From Pseudoalteromonas sp. T1lg23B (GTDB lineage Bacteria > Pseudomonadota > Gammaproteobacteria > Enterobacterales > Alteromonadaceae): 64,000 nt of DNA. Below the pieces are notes generated by a model that saw nothing but the letters and a program-made list of their open reading frames with translations, did not search any database and was not told the DNA's origin. The translations under genes were made by a program, and so were the position numbers. Shown one piece after another: positions 28,298 through 35,844 of this stretch (position 1 is its first letter; every line of letters begins with the position of its first letter). The stretch spans positions 1,364,429 to 1,428,428 of the forward strand of contig NZ_PQBZ01000034.1 of NCBI RefSeq assembly GCF_002964665.1. Reading direction: 5' to 3'.

Positions 28298-28510
28298 TTA
28301 GATGTCCAAAGTAAAGCTCAAAGAAAAGCTAATCTGTGATGCATCAAGCTTTAAGTCATCAATAATATGACCCTTCACAGCTTCCATGATTCTGGACTTA
28401 CCAAGCTCCTCGTTTAGAGACTGAACATCTAGCTTATCAAGCCTTAATTCAGCTGGCTGTCTGAAGGCCTTTACGGCCTCACTGGTTCGGATTCCTACAC
28501 CTTTACTCAT
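28298..28510 (-). CDS. Candidate RiPP precursor peptide for the radical SAM enzyme
   Basis: A 70-residue peptide with AAGGAG 8 bases before its ATG. The leader-like part (about 1-55) is charged and helical-looking, with RLDKLDVQSLNEELGKSR. The last 14 residues are SQISFSLSFTLDI-like: no charge except the final Asp, with alternating Phe and Ser/Thr. Phe-x-Ser/Thr patterns at the extreme C-terminus recall FxsA-type substrates of FxsB enzymes. It has no Cys. It directly precedes the radical SAM gene. I do not recognise it as a named family, so the precursor role is inferred from size, position and tail composition. Confidence 0.6.
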   Translation of the reverse strand: MSKGVGIRTSEAVKAFRQPAELRLDKLDVQSLNEELGKSRIMEAVKGHIIDDLKLDASQISFSLSFTLDI

Positions 28511-28673
28511 AATTTAATCTCCTTCTAAATAAGTGAATTTGACTAGTAACTAGTCAGCCCAAACCTAGTACAGGAGTATGAGATGTCAACAATGTTTATT
28601 GGTACAAAAATATGGGTTTATATCATGCTTTTTTGGTAAGTTATTAAATGCAATCCTGATTAAGGTGATCAAT

Positions 28674-28814
28674 ATGGATGCATATACAGCCAAATTTTTT
28701 GCTAAAAAACATCCCAATTTCACAATTGCAAAGCATAGGTACTGTATTGTGTTTTTTACATCAAAAGGTAAACGGCTGAGTCAAAAGAAAATTGACGGAC
28801 AGGAAAAAAAATAG
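28674..28814 (+). CDS. Possible small basic protein
   Basis: A 46-residue frame (MDAYTAKFFAKKHPNFTIAK..) with AAGGTG 6 bases before its ATG. It is Lys-rich at both ends with a short hydrophobic middle (YCIVFFTS). The region is AT-rich and no family is recognised, so this could be chance. It lies upstream of, and divergent from, the candidate precursor gene. Confidence 0.3.
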   Translation: MDAYTAKFFAKKHPNFTIAKHRYCIVFFTSKGKRLSQKKIDGQEKK

Positions 28815-29036
28815 CAACAATATCCCCAAAAAAGATACGCTCGCCTTCGTTTTATGTGCTTTTCAGTAGGTGGGGAGGAGGTACAATTTTCAGACTTTGG
28901 CAACGGCCAATGCCCACTGTAATGTGACCAAATCAAAGCCGGAATTAAGATAAGCGCAGGCGATAATTACCAGTGCTTATCTTTACATTTTACCATCGAG
29001 GCATAACCTGTAAGAGCAATGCCTGCTCGCTAATTA
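28815..29036. other. Intergenic region between RiPP loci
   Basis: No convincing gene or structure seen. It separates the DUF3297 gene from the radical SAM locus, so the two RiPP loci are probably transcribed separately. Confidence 0.4.
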
Positions 29037-29285
29037 TCAGCGATAAAATACTTCCACTGTCCCTTTGGTTTTAAGAAGAAGTGGCTGGCCGCGGCGGTCT
29101 AACGCTTTTGGCGAAGCAACCTTGATCCATCCCTCGCTGATACAATATTCCTCTACATCATCACGTTCTTTACCATTGATGCGCACACCAATATCGTGCT
29201 TTAACACTTCTTCGTTATAGAATCGGCTGCGTGGGTTGATAGAAAGCTGGTCAGGAATATCTGGTCTTGCAGTTGTGTCGTTCAT
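29037..29285 (-). CDS. DUF3297-family protein
   Basis: An 82-residue protein matching DUF3297. Conserved blocks are an N-terminal MNDTTARPDIPD, the HDIGVRINGKERDDVEEYC segment, SEGWIKV, and the closing DRRGQPLLLKTKGTVEVFYR. It is a small, widely conserved cytosolic protein of unknown function in alteromonads and other proteobacteria. It lies between the two RiPP loci but is almost certainly an ordinary chromosomal gene, not part of either pathway. Confidence 0.88.
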   Translation of the reverse strand: MNDTTARPDIPDQLSINPRSRFYNEEVLKHDIGVRINGKERDDVEEYCISEGWIKVASPKALDRRGQPLLLKTKGTVEVFYR

Positions 29286-29505
29286 AATCTGTTCTTCGAT
29301 AAATAAAGTGATAGCTATTGTAGGTAATACTCAGCGGGCGCTCAATACTTGGCAGGAGAAATGTGTACACATACACCATTTTATAATGCGTAAACGCCTT
29401 AATTACAGAAACAATAACCGCAAAATCAGACGCAATTTATTTTGCTGTCAAACGCACTACATGACTGCGGTACCAACAGCACTTTGGTATTGTCTCAGAT
29501 TGAAT

Positions 29506-29529
29506 AAAAAAGGGCTGCATACTCAGCCC
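29506..29529 (-). terminator. Terminator of the lanthipeptide operon
   Basis: GGGCTG / CAGCCC stem with a six-base loop, followed by TTTTTT on the minus strand, 12 bases after the second precursor gene's stop. Confidence 0.88.
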
Positions 29530-29541
29530 CAATTTTGCCAA

Positions 29542-29706
29542 TTAGCCGTTACAACACATCCAGCTTGAAGCATTGTTGTATATAGTGTGCTCTGACTTAG
29601 GCGGCATACCACCTGCCACTTGATTTAACTGCTCTTTTGAAAGCTTTGCACTATCTTTTGAAAGGCCCATTACTGATTTTTTATTGAATGTTAATTTGTT
29701 TTTCAT
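29542..29706 (-). CDS. lanA2: Class I lanthipeptide precursor, copy 2
   Basis: A 54-residue precursor with AAGGAA 7 bases before its ATG. The leader (residues 1-33, ending LSKEQLNQVAGG) carries an FNKK segment near the N-terminus, as in LanB-recognised leaders, and a double-Gly end as in Bacteroidetes-type lanthipeptide precursors. The core of about 21 residues starts MPPKSEHTIY and ends NNASSWMCCNG. It has two Cys and four Ser/Thr, so at most two thioether rings. It follows lanA1 by 119 bases and is followed by the operon terminator. The protein is identical to copy 1. Confidence 0.85.
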   Translation of the reverse strand: MKNKLTFNKKSVMGLSKDSAKLSKEQLNQVAGGMPPKSEHTIYNNASSWMCCNG

Positions 29707-29794
29707 TTTTATTTCCTTGAATTTGCTACATTGAGCATTTAGCCATAACGTGCACATTAAACATTTCTGTACGCCTGACATCTGATAACGAGAG

Positions 29795-29815
29795 GGGCAT
29801 GAATGCTCAGCCCCA
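29795..29815 (-). repeat. Hairpin after precursor copy 1
   Basis: GGGGC / GCCCC with an inner short stem. It is related in sequence to the terminator after copy 2 (both contain GGGGCTGAG), showing that the duplication included the 3' flank. It lacks the U-run, so readthrough into copy 2 is expected. Confidence 0.55.
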
Positions 29816-29825
29816 GTCAATAGGA

Positions 29826-29990
29826 TTAGCCGTTGCAACACATCCAGCTTGAAGCATTGTTGTATATAGTGTGCTCAGACTTAGGCGGCATACCACCTGC
29901 TACTTGATTTAACTGCTCTTTCGAAAGCTTTGCGCTATCTTTTGAAAGGCCCATTACAGATTTCTTGTTGAACGTTAGTTTGTTTTTCAT
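29826..29990 (-). CDS. lanA1: Class I lanthipeptide precursor, copy 1
   Basis: A 54-residue precursor, too short for usual gene-finding limits. The protein is identical to copy 2, while the genes differ at 10 of 165 bases, all synonymous (including a CTA/TTA Leu change). AAAGGA precedes the ATG. It starts 76 bases after the lanB stop on the same strand, so lanC, lanB, lanA1 and lanA2 look like one operon. After dehydration of Ser/Thr by LanB and cyclisation by LanC, adjacent core residues SSWMCC could give two short, overlapping rings. Cleavage after Gly33 would need a protease not seen here. Confidence 0.87.
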   Translation of the reverse strand: MKNKLTFNKKSVMGLSKDSAKLSKEQLNQVAGGMPPKSEHTIYNNASSWMCCNG

Positions 29991-30066
29991 TTTATTTCCT
30001 TTAATTTTTATTTATTGGCCTATGTTGTAGGTAAGTCAGGCTGGCCAATGCCTAACTCACTGTTTA

Positions 30067-33000
30067 TCATTTTTCTAGGTGTTTTTTCTGGTTATAAAGT
30101 TTTAGTAAGAAGTCATAAATACAGAGCTCTTGCATACGACCATTTCCTTTCAGTAATCGATTGGTATGCATGTGTAGCAGGCTCGCAGCGATCATTTCCA
30201 GTGAACAAATTAGCTGGTCTTGCTGGTTAAGGCGGTTTAACTGAGCAACAATAGATCGAATTGCATTTGAACGTATAGCCAAAATATCTGTTATGTGTTG
30301 TAACTCAGGGTCATGGTTTTGGTTCTCAAACAAAGCCTGCAAGAACGCTTTGTTGGTTCTAAATTTGCGGCCTAAGGATGTCCTTGTATCAATGTTCTCA
30401 TGAAACTCTCTCCCATAAGCAGCACGTAAGTTATTTGTCACATTAAGTTTGGCACTCAACGACAAATTAAGGTCTGTTAACAACTGCTCGCACCCTTTGA
30501 TGACGACTTTCCACAGTAACTCATCACTGATCCCTAAAGAGAGCAATTGCAAGGTGCACACACTATCTGCGGTAAATATTTCTTCAATGAGAGGCATAGC
30601 TTTTGCGCCGCCATACCTTTGAGTTTCTCTGGTATATGATATCCATGCCACATCACTTATGTAGCTACGCTGATACAAGTCGTTCAGTAAGGAAGATAGC
30701 TGCTCCTGAAGCAGTTTAAGCGAACTTTGCTCTGGAATATAAAGCCGCAGTCGAATATGAAACTCAGGATCTGCATATCGTAGAAAAAAGTACCGTTGCA
30801 GCTCACCCTTAGCATATTTGTCTGTCAACCAAGGAGCCAAAACATCGGTTAATATGTCTTCTGCTAAAGATTCGCCACAGTAAATTTTGCAACACAGCCA
30901 TTGATCTCCATTGAGAAATTTACTCTGATAGCTGGCGTCATTCATAAAGCCGGGAAAGTGAACGAGTTGATGCTTAAACTCAGTATTTCTTAGTGGTAAA
31001 ACAACTTCATTAAAGTAGCGTTTGTCATTGTAATGCAAGGCGCTGCCAAGTTCTTTTTGCAAGCACTCTTCAAGTTCAACCTGTTGAGTATGTTGTTTAA
31101 TACTGTCTAACAAAGCGCCTAATGCCAACACATTATGCAAGTCAACGAGTAGCTTTTGATCGTATTCTTTATATATAACGCAACGGGGCAATTTGTACTT
31201 ACGACGCAAATGATGAACTGTAGCATCTGAAAAATGATTTAAAAGCGCAGTCAACTCAGTTACATCTACACGCCAGCGACGTGGTGCCAGTACCAGCTTA
31301 CCGAGTCTGATCCTTGGCGTATAGGCCATTTCTTTTAGTGCCACTGGCAACTCGAAGCCTGGCATAGCAATATTTTGATTTTGCAGTGATGCCAAAAAGC
31401 CATACAGTCCCAACGAGTTATTCCGAGTATTATGGGCACACGATAGTCTAGGCACCACTTCCTTATTATGTTTGAGTGACCACAATACTACGCGATTATT
31501 TTGGACAAATACGTGGAGGTCTTTTAATTCAAGCTGATTTTCTTGCGCTACACTGGCATCTGCCAGAAGTGAAATTTCAAACTCTCTTAATTGTGGACGA
31601 GCAATCACATTGCCCACTTTCCCTTCTGGGAAGTGAACGATTTCAGCAAGAATCGCATTTTGATACAATGACTGTTCAAACGCCAGTTCAGACTGAGTAG
31701 CAGCCAACAATTGCTCATCTAAGTGACAAAATCGCCCCAATGTATTCGCAGCAGAAGGCCCACCCATGCCTCTAAATTCGAATAACGAAATGTGATCATT
31801 ACCATCGCTCGTTGCGGCATCGGCAATTAAAGAGCCACAGGCATAATAAGAAGGAGGCAGCTGAGCATTTTGAAGTGGCCCCACCTTGTCTATATCCGCC
31901 TTGGTTAGCACAATTTCGTCAACATGTTGATTGCCCGACAGTTTTGCAATAAGCAGCTTATCTAGCGCCGTCAATTTATAGTTCTGTTCAGAGCGCCCAG
32001 CTGGGATTGAAACACCATCAAGAATGGGGGTGTTTACACCAGACGAAGTAGAAAACCCTACCCCGCTTTCATCATCAAGCGCTTCAAGTAACGGTATACT
32101 ATGACTTTCATACTTTGCTATAAAGCGTGATTTAAAATCTGCTAAGCTCTGATCAGCATAACAACTTAACTGTGCTAATACCGAGAGATCCGACATCAAA
32201 CTATCAATAAATTGCCGTTGTAATCTAAGCTTTTCAGTGTCGTACCATAAGTCAGTTTGAACGCACGAGCTGACATTTACATCAATCGGCAACTGCATGA
32301 GCGTATGCAACACCTCCTGATACGCGGCACTGCTATGTCCAAAATCTTGATCCAAATCCGCCAGCTTTTTCTGACTTTGTATCAAAGTGTCAGCAACCTC
32401 ATCTAAACCACATTGATGACAATAGTCAATAATACCTGCAATGCAGCCTGAACGCGTGAGTGACATGGGTAAACTGACTTGCAACACATCCGCAGCCATC
32501 AAATCCCAGACAAACTCTTTAACACCTTGACGTTCAAATTCGTCATCTAAATCGCAAATGCGGCTGATTGCCTCAGCAACTTGAATTTCGTCACGACATA
32601 TATCGATTGCCGCTTCAACAAACTCATTACTATCAATGCTACTTAAACTATATAATTGCTCTGTTGCGCTGCTTTGACTTTCAATGTATCGAATGGTGCT
32701 GCCCAGTTTATATATTGTGCCATTGGACTTTATTCTCAGATTTTCAAACACATCTAAGTTTTGCCACACTTTTTGTTTGAGCTGAAACGGGATAAGCATG
32801 TCTAAGCGACTTTTTCGCTTATAGTGCAATGCTTCAATTGCAAGACGAGTATCAGTGCTAATTGTGCCGAGCGCGACGCCTGAAAACATGCCAAAAGGCG
32901 TACATCGGCTCGCCATTCGGATAAAGTACTTGGCCAGTACTCTTTCAATTTTTCTGCCCTTTTTACTTGTTGGATCTTTTATCCAATAGTCTAGTCGCTC

Positions 33001-33201
33001 TTGCAAAGAAGGAGAGGCAATGTACAGCGCTTCTTTGACCAAAGGATCTTGTATCCAGACTTGTAGCTGATCCCTAAGCTCAGTTTCGTCTCCTTGCCAA
33101 CGATCCAGCGCGTCTATACTGTACTTTGGAAAGCGTATCACAAAAAAGTCGGCGCTCTTAAACTGAGACTGCAGCTGCTTTAATTCTGACATCGTAGTCA
33201 T
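30067..33201 (-). CDS. lanB: Full-length class I lanthipeptide dehydratase LanB
   Basis: A 1044-residue LanB. The enzyme glutamylates Ser/Thr of the precursor using Glu-tRNA and then eliminates glutamate to give dehydro-residues. The N-terminal glutamylation lobe (about 1-670) shows RMASRCTPFGMFSGVALG, the family's R-x-TPFG block, and a FRGMGGPSAANTLGRFCH segment. The C-terminal SpaB_C/thiopeptide-type elimination domain (about 745-1035) carries YFFLRYADPEFHIRLRLY. Size equals NisB/SpaB, so it is a whole enzyme and not a split one. The start lies 6 bases after the lanC stop; ATGs at 33201 and 33192 are both possible and neither has a strong ribosome site. Confidence 0.93.
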   Translation of the reverse strand: MTTMSELKQLQSQFKSADFFVIRFPKYSIDALDRWQGDETELRDQLQVWIQDPLVKEALYIASPSLQERLDYWIKDPTSKKGRKIERVLAKYFIRMASRCTPFGMFSGVALGTISTDTRLAIEALHYKRKSRLDMLIPFQLKQKVWQNLDVFENLRIKSNGTIYKLGSTIRYIESQSSATEQLYSLSSIDSNEFVEAAIDICRDEIQVAEAISRICDLDDEFERQGVKEFVWDLMAADVLQVSLPMSLTRSGCIAGIIDYCHQCGLDEVADTLIQSQKKLADLDQDFGHSSAAYQEVLHTLMQLPIDVNVSSCVQTDLWYDTEKLRLQRQFIDSLMSDLSVLAQLSCYADQSLADFKSRFIAKYESHSIPLLEALDDESGVGFSTSSGVNTPILDGVSIPAGRSEQNYKLTALDKLLIAKLSGNQHVDEIVLTKADIDKVGPLQNAQLPPSYYACGSLIADAATSDGNDHISLFEFRGMGGPSAANTLGRFCHLDEQLLAATQSELAFEQSLYQNAILAEIVHFPEGKVGNVIARPQLREFEISLLADASVAQENQLELKDLHVFVQNNRVVLWSLKHNKEVVPRLSCAHNTRNNSLGLYGFLASLQNQNIAMPGFELPVALKEMAYTPRIRLGKLVLAPRRWRVDVTELTALLNHFSDATVHHLRRKYKLPRCVIYKEYDQKLLVDLHNVLALGALLDSIKQHTQQVELEECLQKELGSALHYNDKRYFNEVVLPLRNTEFKHQLVHFPGFMNDASYQSKFLNGDQWLCCKIYCGESLAEDILTDVLAPWLTDKYAKGELQRYFFLRYADPEFHIRLRLYIPEQSSLKLLQEQLSSLLNDLYQRSYISDVAWISYTRETQRYGGAKAMPLIEEIFTADSVCTLQLLSLGISDELLWKVVIKGCEQLLTDLNLSLSAKLNVTNNLRAAYGREFHENIDTRTSLGRKFRTNKAFLQALFENQNHDPELQHITDILAIRSNAIRSIVAQLNRLNQQDQLICSLEMIAASLLHMHTNRLLKGNGRMQELCIYDFLLKLYNQKKHLEK

Positions 33202-33207
33202 AACTCA

Positions 33208-34428
33208 CTAAGATAACAAAAGAAACTCATCCCAGCCGGAAGCTTGCGGATGAAGTAATGACATAATTGCTAAACCAATACCACTGTAGCCAACAAGTAA
33301 GCCCCGTCCATCAAACGGTTCATCACTCACTTTATGTTTTGGCATTAAACCTCTCAGTCCACACGGTGTGCGACTTCTTCGAATTAACTCGTCACTCCAG
33401 TTTTGGCTTGCATCTAAAAATACCTGTCGCCGCGTCAGCTGATAAAGACGCCTATAAATAAGCGCTATACCAGATACACCATGGCACAAAGAAGCATCCT
33501 TCACGTGTTCAGTGTCTGACGTTCTGCTTAATGTTTTAAATGCGATAGACTCACCAAACACCATTAGGTCCGGCAAGTTCAATTCTTTTGCAGCCCGAAC
33601 TAAAATAAGCGCCGTACTCAGATCCCCATAACACCACCCCAATAAACTCGGGCTGTTTTTGCCACCATGTGAAGGCAGCATTGAGACTTGTTGAACATTT
33701 AAAATTTGGCGCTGTAAATAGCTAACAGCCTTCGTTAATAAACTAAGGCATAACGGAGAGTTAATATTTGCATGATAAAATTTAAGTAATAAACCAATAA
33801 TGCCCACGTTACCGTGCGCGATACCTAAATCAGTTTGAGGATGACCAAGATCCGCTCTAAAAAAAGTTGAATGAATTTGAGTATGCCAACACACCCCGTC
33901 CTCATCAACACAGAGCAATTGCGTTAGTTTGGCCAGCACAGCATGACATATCTGCATACCATTGGAAGTATGTGCTCGCTTGACCGCGTAGACGCCGAAA
34001 CCAACCAATCCGTATAACAACTCATATTCCCCGTCCCATGTGCCTTCGCTAAGTATCTCTAACAAGCACGCATCAATGTCGCTATTATGGTCTTCATCCT
34101 TGTTAAGATTTAAGTGATCCAGTAACCATCCCAGACCCGTGATACCATCCGCAAGTGATGCATTCAGATCTTCAGTTGCTGCCTGTTCAAAAAGTCTAAC
34201 CATTAGCTCATCAATCAAGCTCTGACGCTGCTCACTTGGGTAAATATTGTTCAAACTGGAAATAAACAAAATTTTGCTGGCCAAGCCGTTGGTCAAAGAA
34301 GACTTTTCATCATCATATGAAATATTAGTAACTTGCTTCTCAATAGAAAAAAGAAGTGACTGCAAGTCACCTGTCATATCGGTCTGCTGCGCTCCTTGTT
34401 GATAGGAGTGCGCTATTCCTTGCATCAT
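33208..34428 (-). CDS. lanC: Lanthionine cyclase LanC
   Basis: A 406-residue LanC-like cyclase that adds Cys thiols to dehydro-residues to form (methyl)lanthionine rings. The zinc ligands are intact: Cys266 in GWCYGD, and Cys315-His316 in LCHGVSG. The conserved His205 of GIAHGNVG, near the active site, is also present. The seven GxxG-type repeats of the alpha/alpha toroid run through the length. It is first in the operon, followed by lanB after 6 bases. The start has two adjacent ATGs and no clear ribosome site. Upstream is a 640-base AT-rich region with inverted repeats. Confidence 0.92.
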   Translation of the reverse strand: MMQGIAHSYQQGAQQTDMTGDLQSLLFSIEKQVTNISYDDEKSSLTNGLASKILFISSLNNIYPSEQRQSLIDELMVRLFEQAATEDLNASLADGITGLGWLLDHLNLNKDEDHNSDIDACLLEILSEGTWDGEYELLYGLVGFGVYAVKRAHTSNGMQICHAVLAKLTQLLCVDEDGVCWHTQIHSTFFRADLGHPQTDLGIAHGNVGIIGLLLKFYHANINSPLCLSLLTKAVSYLQRQILNVQQVSMLPSHGGKNSPSLLGWCYGDLSTALILVRAAKELNLPDLMVFGESIAFKTLSRTSDTEHVKDASLCHGVSGIALIYRRLYQLTRRQVFLDASQNWSDELIRRSRTPCGLRGLMPKHKVSDEPFDGRGLLVGYSGIGLAIMSLLHPQASGWDEFLLLS

Positions 34429-34481
34429 TTCGTTAACCCCAAGTGAAAATTTATTATTTTTGTTAATTTTTTATTTGGATT

Positions 34482-34529
34482 AATAAACCACAGGTTTATT
34501 TTTTGTGTCAACAATAAGTTTTTTATTGT
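34482..34529 (-). promoter_or_regulatory. Two AT-rich inverted repeats upstream of lanC
   Basis: AATAAACC-N3-GGTTTATT (34482-34500) and ACAATAA-N5-TTATTGT (34511-34529) are both perfect and lie 50-100 bases before the lanC start. They may be operators or leader hairpins. Confidence 0.4.
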
Positions 34530-34616
34530 CTGATTTAAATCAAATCCTAAGCTCGAATTTTGCGAATTCCATTTTATCTTTTTTCGACAAAGAAGAGCCA
34601 CACGCACCAGAAACAG

Positions 34617-34642
34617 GTTTAACTTAATGAAAATTAAACTTA
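34617..34642 (-). promoter_or_regulatory. Half-site repeats resembling the element upstream of the TonB receptor
   Basis: GTTTAACTTA and TTAAACTTA stand in opposite orientation 7 bases apart. They resemble halves of the palindrome TAAGTTTAACTTA at 35624-35636. A shared regulator is possible but the sequence is AT-rich and chance is a real alternative. Confidence 0.25.
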
Positions 34643-34952
34643 TTTAAACAATCACTCATGAATATATTTGTATTTACAGCTAATCATAATTTGTTACAAA
34701 ACAACTACTCCAGCCAAGGTTCTTGCTTAAATGAAAATAGTTTTAGGTGTATAGGAAGCAAAATATCGCGATCCATGCTGGTGTCTACATACCAGCATAC
34801 GCAACAGTATTATTTATTCAGACATCCGGCGTATGACGTACTTGTTTATTGGAACTGTAGAAACGATAAAAACAAGTTGTGCCTAAAACAAACAATAATG
34901 AACTGTATTTATTTGCGGATAAAACTGAGGATTCAAGGATCTGTTCTCTGAT

Positions 34953-35043
34953 AGCCGCTCATTGCTTACGCTTGCAGCTAATTTTTATGTCGACGTTGCG
35001 CTAAGAGCTTATTCACCATAAATAAGCTCATGCGATAGCGGCT
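34953..35043. other. Nested inverted-repeat element
   Basis: An inner perfect nine-pair hairpin GAGCTTATT / AATAAGCTC (35005-35029) sits inside an outer AGCCGCT / AGCGGCT pair (34953-34959 and 35037-35043). It lies 27-40 bases after the small gene at 35070-35318 and may act as its terminator. It could also be a structured RNA. No other gene is convincing in 34643-34952. Confidence 0.4.
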
Positions 35044-35069
35044 GTATACACGCGCCGATATCGGTCGCG

Positions 35070-35318
35070 TTAGTTTAATTTCTTCGGTCCACTTCTCACT
35101 AAGTCTTTACCGTTATCAAACACCTCTTGCGATACCCAACGCCCTAACAATAGTTGATGATTGTCATCAAGCACGGCAATAAACGGACGACCGTCACTGT
35201 TATTCGTTGCCAGTGCAACCCCAGCTGCATTTGTCAGCCCCAAGCCTCCACTATCGACTAACCGTAAAAACGACTCCAACTCTTCTAGGGTATCTATTAC
35301 TTTGTTATCGTTGATCAT
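35070..35318 (-). CDS. Small protein of unknown function next to lanC
   Basis: An 82-residue acidic protein (VIDTLEELESFLRLVDSGGLGL..., then RPFIAVLDDNHQLLLGRW). It looks like one compact alpha/beta domain without signal or membrane segment. I do not recognise the family. An AAAGAG stretch lies very near the ATG, so the ribosome site is weak. It lies on the same strand upstream of the lanthipeptide operon, but 640 bases away with a hairpin between. A role in that pathway is only a possibility. Confidence 0.5.
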   Translation of the reverse strand: MINDNKVIDTLEELESFLRLVDSGGLGLTNAAGVALATNNSDGRPFIAVLDDNHQLLLGRWVSQEVFDNGKDLVRSGPKKLN

Positions 35319-35844
35319 GCTCTTTACTCTGTTACAACTTACAAGGGCGTAGAATAACAGCTTTACATGGGGTAAATAAAGTTACTATGCCCATGCACTA
35401 TTTTGTTTTATGGCATACTCGCCCGTTAAACCGGCCTGCTTGTTGCTTACCACACTGCCTCGCCCCGACACTATATTGGTTTCGCCGCAAGTGGACGTTA
35501 AACAGCCACCACAAACAAACCAAATAAGTAACACACAGAAAACAACTCAGCGACTTGCACATCCTGACCTTGGATTCTTTATAGTTGTGAATGTTAATCA
35601 AATAAGCAACTTCATCAATTAAGTAAGTTTAACTTATTGGCAAATTTTGATTTCAAATAATTTTTTTTATCTTTATATTTCATATAAATAAAATGAAAAA
35701 CAGCTGATTTTCATACAAATCACAACTAATCATCTTGATTCAAGATTTAACAACTTCCTCTAGTGTTTAATTTTTAACGCTATCAATCAAAGGTTGGCTT
35801 AAACAATTTTTATACCAAAGCACATTAGTACTTAAGGGGAAACT
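35319..35844. other. AT-rich regulatory region upstream of TonB receptor
   Basis: Strongly AT-rich, with the palindrome TAAGTTTAACTTA at 35624-35636 and long A/T tracts. Short frames on both strands lack ribosome sites and are not called. It presumably holds the promoter of the TonB receptor and perhaps of the divergent small gene. Confidence 0.5.
35624..35636. promoter_or_regulatory. Palindrome TAAGTTTAACTTA
   Basis: A perfect 6-1-6 inverted repeat, 208 bases before the TonB receptor start. Degenerate versions of its halves occur upstream of lanC (34617-34642). Confidence 0.3.

Noticed and set aside
29037-29285. DUF3297 gene as part of the lanthipeptide pathway
   Set aside because: It is a widely conserved gene found without RiPP genes, and lies beyond the operon terminator.
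29707-29841. Longer frame extending precursor copy 2 upstream
   Set aside because: The extra residues come from the spacer; the ATG at 29706 has a good ribosome site and matches copy 1 exactly.
34658-34951. 97-residue plus-strand frame upstream of lanC
   Set aside because: No ribosome site, irregular composition, and overlaps AT-rich likely regulatory DNA.
35398-35622. Overlapping frames on both strands before the TonB receptor
   Set aside because: No ribosome sites, low complexity, and probable promoter region.
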